Below, one piece after another: positions 36,772 to 43,443 of a DNA stretch of 43,443 nucleotides. The translations under genes were made by a program, and so were the position numbers. Position 1 is the stretch's first letter; every line of letters begins with the position of its first letter. The notes under the pieces are model-generated. The model searched no databases. It was not told where the DNA came from and worked only from the letters and a program-made list of their open reading frames with translations. Source of the stretch: Chitinophagaceae bacterium (lineage in GTDB: Bacteria; Bacteroidota; Bacteroidia; Chitinophagales; Chitinophagaceae); NCBI GenBank assembly GCA_025934485.1, contig JAICXX010000032.1, positions 1 to 43,443 on the forward strand, read 5' to 3'.

Positions 36772-37158
36772 TTAATCTTCATACAACTCCAGCGGCTGTC
36801 CGTTGGGATCTGTAAAAAACACAAATTTTTTATTCGTCAGCGCATCCACTCGCACCTCCTGCACGGCTACTCCTTTTTGCAGCAGCTCCGCCCGCGCCGC
36901 CGCTACATCCGGCACCGAAAAGGCGAGATGCCGCAGCCCCTTGGCTTCCGGATAGCTGGCCCGTTCTCTAAAGTCTGGAAAAGAGAACAGCTCGATCTGG
37001 TACCGCCCCGCGATGCCCAGGTCCAGCTTATAGGAGTCCCGCTCCGCGCGATACGTCTCCTCGAGCACCTCGAAACCCAGGATCTCGGTATAGAACCGCT
37101 TACTGGTGAGGTAGTCGTCCGTGAGGATCGCAATATGGTGTATGCCTTTGATGTTCAT
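36772..37158 (-). CDS. VOC-superfamily (glyoxalase-like) protein
   Basis: A 128-residue protein with two beta-alpha-beta modules. Start MNIKGIHHIAILTDDYLTS has the first metal-binding-type His, YQIELFSFPDF contains a Glu at the expected metal site, GLRHLAFSVPDV the second His, and GQPLELYED the last Glu. This matches the YaeR/SMU1112c-like branch of glyoxalase-fold metalloproteins, whose substrates are mostly unknown. The ATG at 37158 shares one base with the stop of the DUF1835 gene (TAATG), so it is coupled to it in a parE-DUF1835-VOC-parC unit. Confidence 0.88.
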   Translation of the reverse strand: MNIKGIHHIAILTDDYLTSKRFYTEILGFEVLEETYRAERDSYKLDLGIAGRYQIELFSFPDFRERASYPEAKGLRHLAFSVPDVAAARAELLQKGVAVQEVRVDALTNKKFVFFTDPNGQPLELYED

Positions 37159-38009
37159 TATCCTTCGATCACGACCTCTTCCGGCATCGTCGTGGTGGCC
37201 GCCGTCTTGCTCTTGATCTCGAATTCCTTCATCCCCTTGAGCTCGCCCTGGGCATCCAGCTCGCCGGCAGCTATCAGCTGCTTGATCCGCCAAAGCACAT
37301 ACGCGTCTCCGGTGGTTTGTTTGGCCTTGTTCAAAAACTGACCGATAAGTTTACTGGCCTTGACCCAGTCGCCGCTGATGAATTTCCGCAGCTCTTCGTC
37401 AAAATATTCGTACGGGTGCTGTGACAGCTTTTTACCGCCTTCCAATATCCGCACGCCTTTATCTTCCTGGCACAGCCGGTTCCATTCGTCGGGATCGATC
37501 TCGAACTCGCTCAGGGTAATGGGCCGCGCCAGTTTCCGCGCCTTCAGGAACTCCTTGGGCGGGATCTGGAACAGATTCTCCGGATAAAAGATCAACCCCT
37601 TCTCATTGATAAAAGGCAGATTGTTCAGATACAGGATAAAGATACGGCCCTGAAAATCCTTGAGCTGGCTCATCAGCCAATAATACCCGCTCACGTCATG
37701 TTTGTTCTGGGCAGCCCAGATCCAAACGATCTCCTTTTGATCTTCCTCTAATCCATGTTTCAACTCGGCGACCCGGACATTGTCGTCCTTCTCGGCTTTG
37801 TCGACCAGCCCATCATAATCGCCGCCGGAAAGGATCTCCCGCCACCACTGTTTCCGCATTTCGATACCTTCCGGGGTATAGATACCCGCGATAGGTCCTA
37901 CCGCCCACTCGTCCTCGATCAACAACACGTCGCCGGTCAAGGCCGGTTCCAGCTCGAAGGCCTTCTTCAACGTGTCCACATCACTCGCTTGAAAAACTAT
38001 ATGGATCAT
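37158..38009 (-). CDS. DUF1835/DUF3658-type protein
   Basis: A 283-residue soluble protein. The N-terminal part (MIHIVFQASDVDTLKKAFEL to about 150) fits DUF1835, with LLIEDEWAVGPIAG and IVWIWAAQNKHDVSGYYWL. The C-terminal part (LSEFEIDPDEWNRLCQEDKG onward, about 165-265) fits the DUF3658 partner domain often fused to it. Function unknown. It starts one base after the parE stop and overlaps the VOC start by one base, so expression is tied to topoisomerase IV. Confidence 0.85.
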   Translation of the reverse strand: MIHIVFQASDVDTLKKAFELEPALTGDVLLIEDEWAVGPIAGIYTPEGIEMRKQWWREILSGGDYDGLVDKAEKDDNVRVAELKHGLEEDQKEIVWIWAAQNKHDVSGYYWLMSQLKDFQGRIFILYLNNLPFINEKGLIFYPENLFQIPPKEFLKARKLARPITLSEFEIDPDEWNRLCQEDKGVRILEGGKKLSQHPYEYFDEELRKFISGDWVKASKLIGQFLNKAKQTTGDAYVLWRIKQLIAAGELDAQGELKGMKEFEIKSKTAATTTMPEEVVIEG

Positions 38010-38010
38010 A

Positions 38011-39915
38011 CTAATTAGCTTTCGCTTCTTTCTCTTCGTCTGCGAGGTCCAGCTCGACCCGCAGATTGTTGATGATGAATTCCTGCCGCTCCTGGGTATT
38101 CTTACCCATATAATATTCCAGGATCTGCTGGATATGCGTCTCAGGCATCACCATCACCGGCTGTTTCCGCATGTCCGGACCGATAAACCGCGCAAACTCG
38201 TCGGGCGAGATCTCCCCCAGCCCTTTGAACCGCGTGATCTCCGGTTTGCTACCCAGCTTCTTCACGGCCGCCTGTTTCTCCACCTCATCGTAACAATAGA
38301 TCGTTTCCTGCTTGTTCCGTACCCTAAACAACGGCGTCTCCAGGATGAAGACATTCCCGTTCTTGACCAGGTCCGGAAAGAACTGAAGAAAAAAGGTCAT
38401 CAAAAGCAGCCGGATATGCATCCCATCCACATCGGCATCGGTAGCGAAGACAATATTCTTATACCGCAATCCCTCGACCCCATCCTCGACATTCAACGCA
38501 TGTTGCAGCAGATTGAACTCTTCATTCTCATACACCACCTTTTTGGTCATGCCATAACAGTTCAACGGTTTGCCCCGTAGGCTAAAGACGGCTTGGGTCT
38601 CGACATTACGCGCCTTGGTGATGCTGCCGCTTGCCGAATCCCCTTCCGTGATAAAGATCGTGCTCTCCTCTTTCTTCTCGACGATCGTGTCCTTATCCTT
38701 GCCCGAGGGCTCGTCATTATAATGGTACCGGCAGTCGCGCAGTTTCTTGTTGTGCAGATTGGCCTTCTTAGCCCGTTCGTTGGCTAATTTCTTGATCCCC
38801 GCTAGCTCCTTGCGTTCCCGCTCGCTTTGCTCGATCCGCTTTTTCAACAGATCGGCCGCGGTGGGATTCTTGTGCAGGTAGTTGTCGAGCTCTTTTGCGA
38901 GGAAATCGTTCACGAAATTCTTCATGGTTGCCCCACCTTCTTCCACATTCAGACTGCCCAACTTGGTCTTGGTCTGCGATTCGAACACCGGCTCCACCAC
39001 GCGGACGCTGACGGCCGCTACGATGCTCTGCCGGATATCCGACGCTTCATAATCCTTTTTATAGAAATCGCGGATCACCTTGACAAAAGCCTCGCGGAAG
39101 GCCTGCTGATGGGTACCGCCCTGGGTGGTGTACTGACCGTTGACAAAAGAGAAGATCTCCTCTCCGTAATCATTGTTATGCGTGATCGCGACCTCGATGT
39201 CGTTCCCTTTTAAATGGATGATCGGATAACGCAGCTCGTCTTCATTCGTACGCCGCTGTAGCAGGTCTAACAACCCGTTCTTGGAAACGTATTTCTTTCC
39301 ATTGAAATTGATGATCAACCCGGCATTGAGATAACAATAGTTCCAGAACTGGTTATCCATGTACTCATGCAGGAAATGAAAGTTCTTGAAGACCGTTTCG
39401 TCGGGAATAAAGGTCACCAGCGTCCCATTGGGCTCGCTCGTCTTGGCTTCCTTGTGCTCCTTGGTCAGGACGCCCTTGGAGAATTCGGCCGTTTTTTCCC
39501 TACCCTCCCGGAAAGCCGTGACCTTGAAATAACCGCTGAGGGCATTCACGGCCTTGGTACCTACACCGTTGAGACCTACCGATTTCTGAAAGGCCTTGCT
39601 GTCGTATTTGGCGCCGGTATTGATCTTGCTGACGACGTCCACGACCTTTCCCAGCGGAATACCGCGGCCAAAGTCACGGATCGTGACGGTCTTGTTCTCG
39701 ATGGTTACATCCACTTGTTTGCCATACCCCATGGTATGTTCATCGATACAGTTGTCGATCACTTCTTTGAGCAGCACGTAGATCCCGTCATCCGGGCTAT
39801 TCCCATCCCCTAATTTCCCGATATACATCCCCGGGCGCAGCCGGATATGCTCTTTCCAGTCCAAGGTCCTGACACTATCATCGTTATACTCAAACAAATT
39901 AGATTTTTCTGCCAT
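38011..39915 (-). CDS. parE: DNA topoisomerase IV subunit B
   Basis: A 634-residue ATPase subunit of topoisomerase IV. GHKL ATP-binding motifs: [15 protein letters not shown] (51-65 region), [11 protein letters not shown] and [14 protein letters not shown]. The transducer domain has [17 protein letters not shown]. The TOPRIM domain has [17 protein letters not shown] and the metal-binding [10 protein letters not shown]. The C-terminus shows KRFKGLGE-like [13 protein letters not shown]. Length fits ParE; no GyrB-type insert is seen. Lead gene of a parE-DUF1835-VOC-parC operon; hairpin element D begins about 30 bases upstream of the ATG. Confidence 0.94.
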   Translation of the reverse strand: MAEKSNLFEYNDDSVRTLDWKEHIRLRPGMYIGKLGDGNSPDDGIYVLLKEVIDNCIDEHTMGYGKQVDVTIENKTVTIRDFGRGIPLGKVVDVVSKINTGAKYDSKAFQKSVGLNGVGTKAVNALSGYFKVTAFREGREKTAEFSKGVLTKEHKEAKTSEPNGTLVTFIPDETVFKNFHFLHEYMDNQFWNYCYLNAGLIINFNGKKYVSKNGLLDLLQRRTNEDELRYPIIHLKGNDIEVAITHNNDYGEEIFSFVNGQYTTQGGTHQQAFREAFVKVIRDFYKKDYEASDIRQSIVAAVSVRVVEPVFESQTKTKLGSLNVEEGGATMKNFVNDFLAKELDNYLHKNPTAADLLKKRIEQSERERKELAGIKKLANERAKKANLHNKKLRDCRYHYNDEPSGKDKDTIVEKKEESTIFITEGDSASGSITKARNVETQAVFSLRGKPLNCYGMTKKVVYENEEFNLLQHALNVEDGVEGLRYKNIVFATDADVDGMHIRLLLMTFFLQFFPDLVKNGNVFILETPLFRVRNKQETIYCYDEVEKQAAVKKLGSKPEITRFKGLGEISPDEFARFIGPDMRKQPVMVMPETHIQQILEYYMGKNTQERQEFIINNLRVELDLADEEKEAKAN

Positions 39916-39945
39916 AAAGGGTTCCGATGTGATGCTGATAAAATT

Positions 39946-40030
39946 CCCGGCAATGCGCCGCCCGAAAAATAGCGCATTGCCAGGAAAACGCCAATGTCTG
40001 TCCTTCGGACGAAAACGCTACCGCGTTTTC
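39946..40030 (+). repeat. Dispersed hairpin element, copy D
   Basis: Stem CCCGGCAATGCGC (39946-39958) against GCGCATTGCCAGG (39972-39984), 12 of 13 pairs. Then come the core CAATGTCTG, GTCC-ttc-GGAC (40000-40010) and the closing hairpin GAAAACGC-TACC-GCGTTTTC (40011-40030), which is perfect. The stem GGCAATGC differs from GGGAATGC in copy C on both arms, so pairing is kept. Confidence 0.8.
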
Positions 40031-40081
40031 AAGAAGTTGCAATATAGTCAAACGGCGCGATTACAGGTTTATTACAATTTC

Positions 40082-40089
40082 TACATTTG
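40082..40089 (+). promoter_or_regulatory. Promoter -7 box for the ModF-like gene
   Basis: TACATTTG, a perfect TAnnTTTG match, 34 bases before the ATG at 40124. No clear -33 TTG at the usual distance. Confidence 0.45.
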
Positions 40090-40123
40090 TGGATATCGCG
40101 TTGATATCCTCTATCTTCGCGGC

Positions 40124-41593
40124 ATGCCTGCATTCCTGACCCTGGAAGGATTTTCCGTACAACTCGGCGGCGCCCCGCTGCTGGATGCTCTCGACTGGAC
40201 GATTAATAAAGGCGAACAATGGGCGCTGACCGGCGCCTCCGGCAGTGGAAAGACCCTTTTGGCTCACACCTTGCTCGGTCGCCATTATTATACCGGCACC
40301 CTGCAAATCGCCACGGGGCGCATCGAGCTCGTCGAACAACAGCACCGGTTCAAAAACCGCCCCGGCACCACAGCGTTGTATTACCAGCAGCGATTCAATG
40401 CCTCCGATGCCGACCAGACCATCACCGTCGCCCAGGAACTTTCGGGTGCGGGATATCCCGACCCCGACCCGGCACTGCTGGAGGCCCTGCATGTCGGACC
40501 TCTCCTGTCAAAACCGTTGATCCAGTTGTCGAATGGGGAGAATAAACGCGTCCAGCTCGCGCTCGCCGTGATGGAAAGACCCGAACTGCTGATCCTCGAC
40601 AACCCGTTTCTGGGGCTCGATACGGAAGGCCGCGCCACCCTGCACCGGATCATCAATACCCTCGCCGGCCAGGGCATCCAGCTGCTCCTGATCACGGGCG
40701 GCCACGAGCTGCCCGAGGCCATTACCCATGTCGCACAGCTCGATCACGGTCATTGGAGCTATCTAGGCCCCAAAGCCGGTTTTCATCCCGCCGGGGCCCC
40801 GCAGACGTCGAAACCGCTCGACGCCGCGATCCTGGAAAAGCTACGGACCGAAGCAGCACTCTCTAAGCAAAGCATAGCACCCGCCCGCGAAGACTTCACC
40901 TTTGCCGTAAAACTTGAACATACTACTATTCGCTATGGGGAGAATCTCATCCTCGACGACATCAGCTGGCAGGTCCGAAAGGGCGAACGCTGGAATGTCT
41001 CCGGCCCCAATGGCGCCGGTAAATCCACCCTCCTCAGCCTCATCACGGCCGACAATCCGCAAGCCTACGCCAACGACATCTGGCTCTTCGACCGCCGCCG
41101 CGGGACCGGCGAAACCATTTGGGACATCAAACGCAAGATCGGCTTCGTCTCGCCCGAACTGCATCTTTACTTCGATACCGGTGCCACCGTGTTCGAGGTG
41201 ATCGCCTCGGGTCTCTTCGATACCATTGGATTATTTCGGACGCCGGGCGACGAACAACTGGCGATCGTCACATTGTGGATGCAATTGCTCTCTCTGCACG
41301 AACTGCGGAGCCGGCGCCTCGTTCAGCTGTCCACAGGCGGGCAACGCATGGTGCTCCTGGCCCGCGCGCTGATCAAGAATCCACCGATGCTCATCCTCGA
41401 TGAACCCTGTCAGGGTCTCGATGACGAACAAACCGCCTACTTCCGCGAGCTCGTCACCACACTGTGCGAAACCTTCGGTACGACCCTGATCTACGTCAGC
41501 CATTACCAGCAGGAATTGCCCTCGTGCATCGACCACTGGCTTCGCCTGGAGAAAGGCCGGGCAGTATATAACGGCAACCAACAGCCGAAATGA
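40124..41593 (+). CDS. Twin-ATPase ABC protein (ModF-like)
   Basis: A 489-residue soluble protein with two ABC domains in tandem. NBD1: Walker A GASGSGKT (37-44), signature LSNGE (135-139), Walker B LLILDNPFLGLD with Asn160 where the catalytic Glu is expected. NBD2: Walker A GPNGAGKS (294-301), signature LSTGG (402-406), Walker B MLILDEPCQGLD (intact Glu427). The LSNGE signature and twin layout recall ModF, a molybdate-related ATPase in other bacteria; no molybdate transport gene is nearby, so the role is open. I start at the ATG at 40124 (MPAFLTLEG), since the longer frame would cover element D and the promoter. Confidence 0.88.
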   Translation: MPAFLTLEGFSVQLGGAPLLDALDWTINKGEQWALTGASGSGKTLLAHTLLGRHYYTGTLQIATGRIELVEQQHRFKNRPGTTALYYQQRFNASDADQTITVAQELSGAGYPDPDPALLEALHVGPLLSKPLIQLSNGENKRVQLALAVMERPELLILDNPFLGLDTEGRATLHRIINTLAGQGIQLLLITGGHELPEAITHVAQLDHGHWSYLGPKAGFHPAGAPQTSKPLDAAILEKLRTEAALSKQSIAPAREDFTFAVKLEHTTIRYGENLILDDISWQVRKGERWNVSGPNGAGKSTLLSLITADNPQAYANDIWLFDRRRGTGETIWDIKRKIGFVSPELHLYFDTGATVFEVIASGLFDTIGLFRTPGDEQLAIVTLWMQLLSLHELRSRRLVQLSTGGQRMVLLARALIKNPPMLILDEPCQGLDDEQTAYFRELVTTLCETFGTTLIYVSHYQQELPSCIDHWLRLEKGRAVYNGNQQPK

Positions 41594-41664
41594 TAGCTCT
41601 GTAGAACATTTTCCACATGGAAACCCCGACCGGCGGGCTTCGCAAGATGTTTAACATTTCATTG

Positions 41665-41680
41665 TGGCACAGTCCTTGCA
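41665..41680 (+). promoter_or_regulatory. Sigma-54 (RpoN) type promoter
   Basis: TGGCAC-agtcc-TTGCA. The GG and GC pairs are 10 bases apart, as required for -24/-12 promoters, and it matches TGGCAC-N5-TTGC fully, differing only in the less conserved G after TGGCAC. Transcription would start about 41691, giving a leader of about 55 bases to the ATG at 41746. Confidence 0.7.
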
Positions 41681-41745
41681 AATTGATAATCACGCCCCTC
41701 GCTCGCACAGGCTGTAGTATCAGGTCATTTAAAAAAAGCAGTGTT

Positions 41746-42066
41746 ATGATGAACTTCCGATCTTTCAAGCTGGGCGCGGTCACCGTAGCCGCCGCCGGCT
41801 TATTCGCTTTCGCTCATTTACGATTCGGCTCTATCCGGGGAACGATCACTCCCACAGACGCAGGTGTCCGCGCCTGGGCTGAATCCGCTACCGATACGCT
41901 CAAGGCCCCCATCGTGAATGGATCCTTCGAGATCACCGACGCCAAACCCGGCGCGTATAAAGTCGTTATCGAAGCCAAGCCTCCTTATCGCAATGTCGCA
42001 AAAGATGGTCTCATGGTCACCGACGGCCAGGCCACAGACGCGGGTGAGATTACCCTGGAGAAATAA
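41746..42066 (+). CDS. Small exported protein with carboxypeptidase regulatory-like domain
   Basis: A 106-residue protein. An N-terminal signal/membrane segment (FKLGAVTVAAAGLFAFAHLR) is followed by a single beta-sandwich of the CarboxypepD_reg type: GSIRGTITPTDAGVRAWA, IVNGSFEITDAKPGAYKVVI and TDAGEITLEK. Such one-domain proteins are, in my memory, common in Chitinophagaceae and of unknown role. Start at 41746 or the next codon, also ATG (41749). A sigma-54-type promoter lies upstream and a strong terminator downstream (42137-42167), so it is a single-gene unit. Confidence 0.82.
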   Translation: MMNFRSFKLGAVTVAAAGLFAFAHLRFGSIRGTITPTDAGVRAWAESATDTLKAPIVNGSFEITDAKPGAYKVVIEAKPPYRNVAKDGLMVTDGQATDAGEITLEK

Positions 42067-42136
42067 ATTGTTGGCAGGCGCTTCAAAGAGGCTGTAGGAT
42101 AAGTGGTCATGCAGAATTCCGGCATATCGGAATTCG

Positions 42137-42167
42137 GAAAGCCATCCCGACATACGGGATGGCTTTC
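42137..42167 (+). terminator. Terminator after the small exported protein gene
   Basis: GAAAGCCATCCCG-acata-CGGGATGGCTTTC, a perfect 13-bp stem. A second hairpin, GAATTCCG/CGGAATTC, lies just before it (42113-42135). Confidence 0.85.
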
Positions 42168-42279
42168 TTGTGTCTGGTTACGAAAACGACAACTAATTGA
42201 TTATCAATGCTAAATTATTAATTTTTTGTGAATCCGCCTGCACCGCAGGAAAGATATCCGCCGGAAAAGCCAAAATTCG

Positions 42280-42287
42280 TACCTTTG
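42280..42287 (+). promoter_or_regulatory. Promoter -7 box upstream of the small acidic protein gene
   Basis: TACCTTTG, a perfect TAnnTTTG match. If it drives the gene at 42548 the leader is about 255 bases and contains element E. The 42067-42547 gap otherwise holds the terminator at 42137-42167 and no convincing gene. Confidence 0.4.
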
Positions 42288-42390
42288 TATCATAGCTGCG
42301 GGAAACAATATCCAACCTCAGCTCCGGCAATGCGCCGGTCTTACTACTACCCCCATTATATTCTGAATAGACTTATTGTATTTATCTTCT

Positions 42391-42530
42391 GGCAAAACGC
42401 GATAGCGTTTTCGTCCACGGGCACAAACCTGCGACCGAGGGCCGCTCCAGTGGAGCGGGCAGAAGGTCAACAGACATTAGCGTTTTGCCGGAAATGCGCT
42501 AATTTTCTGAAAGCGCATTTTCCGGCACAT
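42391..42530 (-). repeat. Dispersed hairpin element, copy E
   Basis: Short hairpin AAAACGC-GATA-GCGTTTT (42394-42411), a near-perfect CCGCTCCA-G-TGGAGCGG hairpin (42442-42458), the core CAGACATTAG (42471-42480), and the long stem GCCGGAAATGCGCT (42487-42500) against AGCGCATTTTCCGGC (42512-42526) with one bulge. An outer pairing CTGGCAAAACGC with GCGTTTTGCCGG also encloses the variable part. It ends 18 bases before the ATG at 42548. Confidence 0.8.
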
Positions 42531-42547
42531 TTTAAAAAAGGTGATGT

Positions 42548-42817
42548 ATGTATTCGTACGCGTTGTTGGAAAAAGGATGTTACTATTTGATTCAGGAAAA
42601 AGAGGAAGGACCTGTGGGACTGATCAAAGTGAACATGGAGACGGATCTTTGTATGTACGTCTCCAAATACGCTGATACCCAATTGACGGTTTGGAAGAAA
42701 AAAACCGACCCCATCTTCGACATCCTCGAGTTGCTGGAAGAGGACAAGGTGAAGACCTGGGAAGCCATCTATAACGATAGCCCCGATACCTATAACTACG
42801 AAGAGGATGAAGAATAA
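42548..42817 (+). CDS. Small acidic protein of unknown function
   Basis: An 89-residue soluble protein, compact and acidic, ending YNYEEDEE. It opens MYSYALLEKGCYYLIQEKEE and contains DLCMYVSKYADTQLTVWKKK and DILELLEEDKVKTWEAIYND. No family recognised. The ATG at 42548 follows AAAAAAGGTG. Its last 22 bases overlap the end of the opposing membrane protein gene. Coding is supported by codon pattern and its place after element E. Confidence 0.7.
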   Translation: MYSYALLEKGCYYLIQEKEEGPVGLIKVNMETDLCMYVSKYADTQLTVWKKKTDPIFDILELLEEDKVKTWEAIYNDSPDTYNYEEDEE

Positions 42818-43443
42818 CGCGGACGGAAGGTGCCGCCGGCCTTCGCCCTCCTTCTGTTCCGCAATCCATAGCTCCAGATCCCCGCGCAGGTGAGCACGGC
42901 GGCGAGTGCAAGACTGATATAATACATCAGATAGCTATCCTGCAGATCGTAACCGCCGGTCGATTTGGGGAGATAAGAAAGCAAAAAGATGATCAGGTAG
43001 GTGCCATAGGCAAAGATCAGGGCTGCATAGACAAAGACCATCGAATTCTCGAAACGGTCATGTTCCATCTGCTTGAAGAATTGCCATAGCCCGATCACGC
43101 TGTAGACCAGTACCAGGAGCACCCCGACAAAAATGATCACGGGCCAGCAGTAGGTATAGCCTTTCGCCAGCAGAAAGATGGCCTCTCCGGCGACGAGACC
43201 CGAGAGCACCAGCAACAACTGTTTGCGCCATTTGCCCGTACTGGCCAGCGCAAAGATCAGCAACATCAACGGCGCATCGGCCAGATCATACCAGTCACTG
43301 AAACGTGTAAAGAAATCGCGAATGCCGGCCTGCTGGATCGGAGCTATATGCGGGAGGTTCACCAACCCATTCAGCAACCAGTAAACACCGAGGACCTTGT
43401 AGGTGGTTACCTGTCGCACTTTCTTGAAACCCAGGAATAGGAA
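42796..43443 (-). CDS. Multi-pass membrane protein of unknown function (5' end beyond the window)
   Basis: At least 207 residues with about six hydrophobic helices (for example LADAPLMLLIFALAS, LLLVLSGLVAGEAIFLLAKG, VIIFVGVLLVLVYSVIGLWQ) and a short basic, Ser-rich cytosolic tail ending RYSSSSS. A GTG at 43419 could start it, but the frame stays open to the window edge (FLFLGFKKVRQ), so the true start probably lies outside. No family recognised. Convergent with the acidic protein gene, overlapping it by 22 bases. Confidence 0.7.
   Translation of the reverse strand, partial: FLFLGFKKVRQVTTYKVLGVYWLLNGLVNLPHIAPIQQAGIRDFFTRFSDWYDLADAPLMLLIFALASTGKWRKQLLLVLSGLVAGEAIFLLAKGYTYCWPVIIFVGVLLVLVYSVIGLWQFFKQMEHDRFENSMVFVYAALIFAYGTYLIIFLLSYLPKSTGGYDLQDSYLMYYISLALAAVLTCAGIWSYGLRNRRRAKAGGTFRPRYSSSSS

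Noticed and set aside
34148..39915. Calling the topoisomerase pair GyrA/GyrB
   Set aside because: Short ATPase subunit, no obvious GyrA box in the C-terminal domain, and both in one operon fit ParE/ParC better.
42330..42590. An 86-codon plus-strand frame (MRRSYYYPHYILN...) about 40 bases after a TACCTTTG box
   Set aside because: It runs through the repeat element E and overlaps the next gene; only the first 20 or so residues lie outside the repeat. Possible, but not supported.

Overview
The window is chromosomal DNA from a fairly GC-rich member of the Bacteroidota. Gene content and protein style suggest the order Chitinophagales, probably a Chitinophagaceae relative; this is an inference. 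The signs are: a short primary sigma factor beginning MRQLKIATQITN; several good promoter -7 boxes of the Bacteroidota form TAnnTTTG; Bacteroidota-typical families (DUF2027/Smr, and DUF3822 beside rsmD); a type B succinate dehydrogenase/fumarate reductase; and several cell-envelope proteins with signal peptides. No rRNA, tRNA, CRISPR array, phage, integrase or insertion sequence was recognised. This is mostly core chromosome.

Layout. 1-136: tail of an unknown gene. 166-2961: DUF2027/Smr protein and an amino-acid permease (minus). 3008-4120: DUF695-like protein (plus). 4142-10578: a long minus-strand block with a polyprenyl diphosphate synthase, rnr-lpxK, and bioD-rsmD-DUF3822. 10626-11993: MATE transporter (plus). 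11986-15437: a TPR protein, folB-trxB and the primary sigma factor (minus). 15877-16254: an orphan BlaI-type repressor with two operators. 16255-18510: divergent purM and ribF. 18571-20732: divergent holA and a membrane-anchored coiled-coil protein. 20866-25062: a very large outer-membrane protein. 25151-31260: an ABC-F ATPase and an sdhC-sdhA-X-Y-sdhB operon with two unrelated small genes inserted. 31551-34102: accD-smpB and a secreted protein. 34148-39915: a parE-DUF1835-VOC-parC operon. 40124-43443: a ModF-like twin ABC ATPase, a small exported protein behind a sigma-54-type promoter, a small acidic protein and a membrane protein cut by the window edge.

The genes cover DNA replication and topology (holA, parC, parE), transcription and RNA (sigma factor, rnr, rsmD, smpB), cofactors (bioD, folB, ribF), purine synthesis (purM), fatty acid and lipid A synthesis (accD, lpxK), respiration (sdhCAB), redox (trxB) and the envelope.

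The most unusual signal is not a gene. Five intergenic copies of a 90-140 bp modular hairpin element occur at 12751, 14283, 36683, 39946 and 42391, in both orientations. They share a long stem built on GCCGGGAATGCGC, a core (T/C)AATGTCTG and, at the other end, a short hairpin whose two arms differ between copies yet still pair. Four of the five have the long-stem end within about 7-31 nt of a start codon. Other points: promoter boxes 3-7 nt from start codons, implying leaderless mRNAs; a palindrome between two back-to-back promoters (purM/ribF); an ABC-F protein in which both halves of one ATP site are degenerate; an RsmD with the catalytic DPPY motif changed to GPPY; and a 57-nt tandem duplication in the sdhC leader that encodes an overlapping small ORF.
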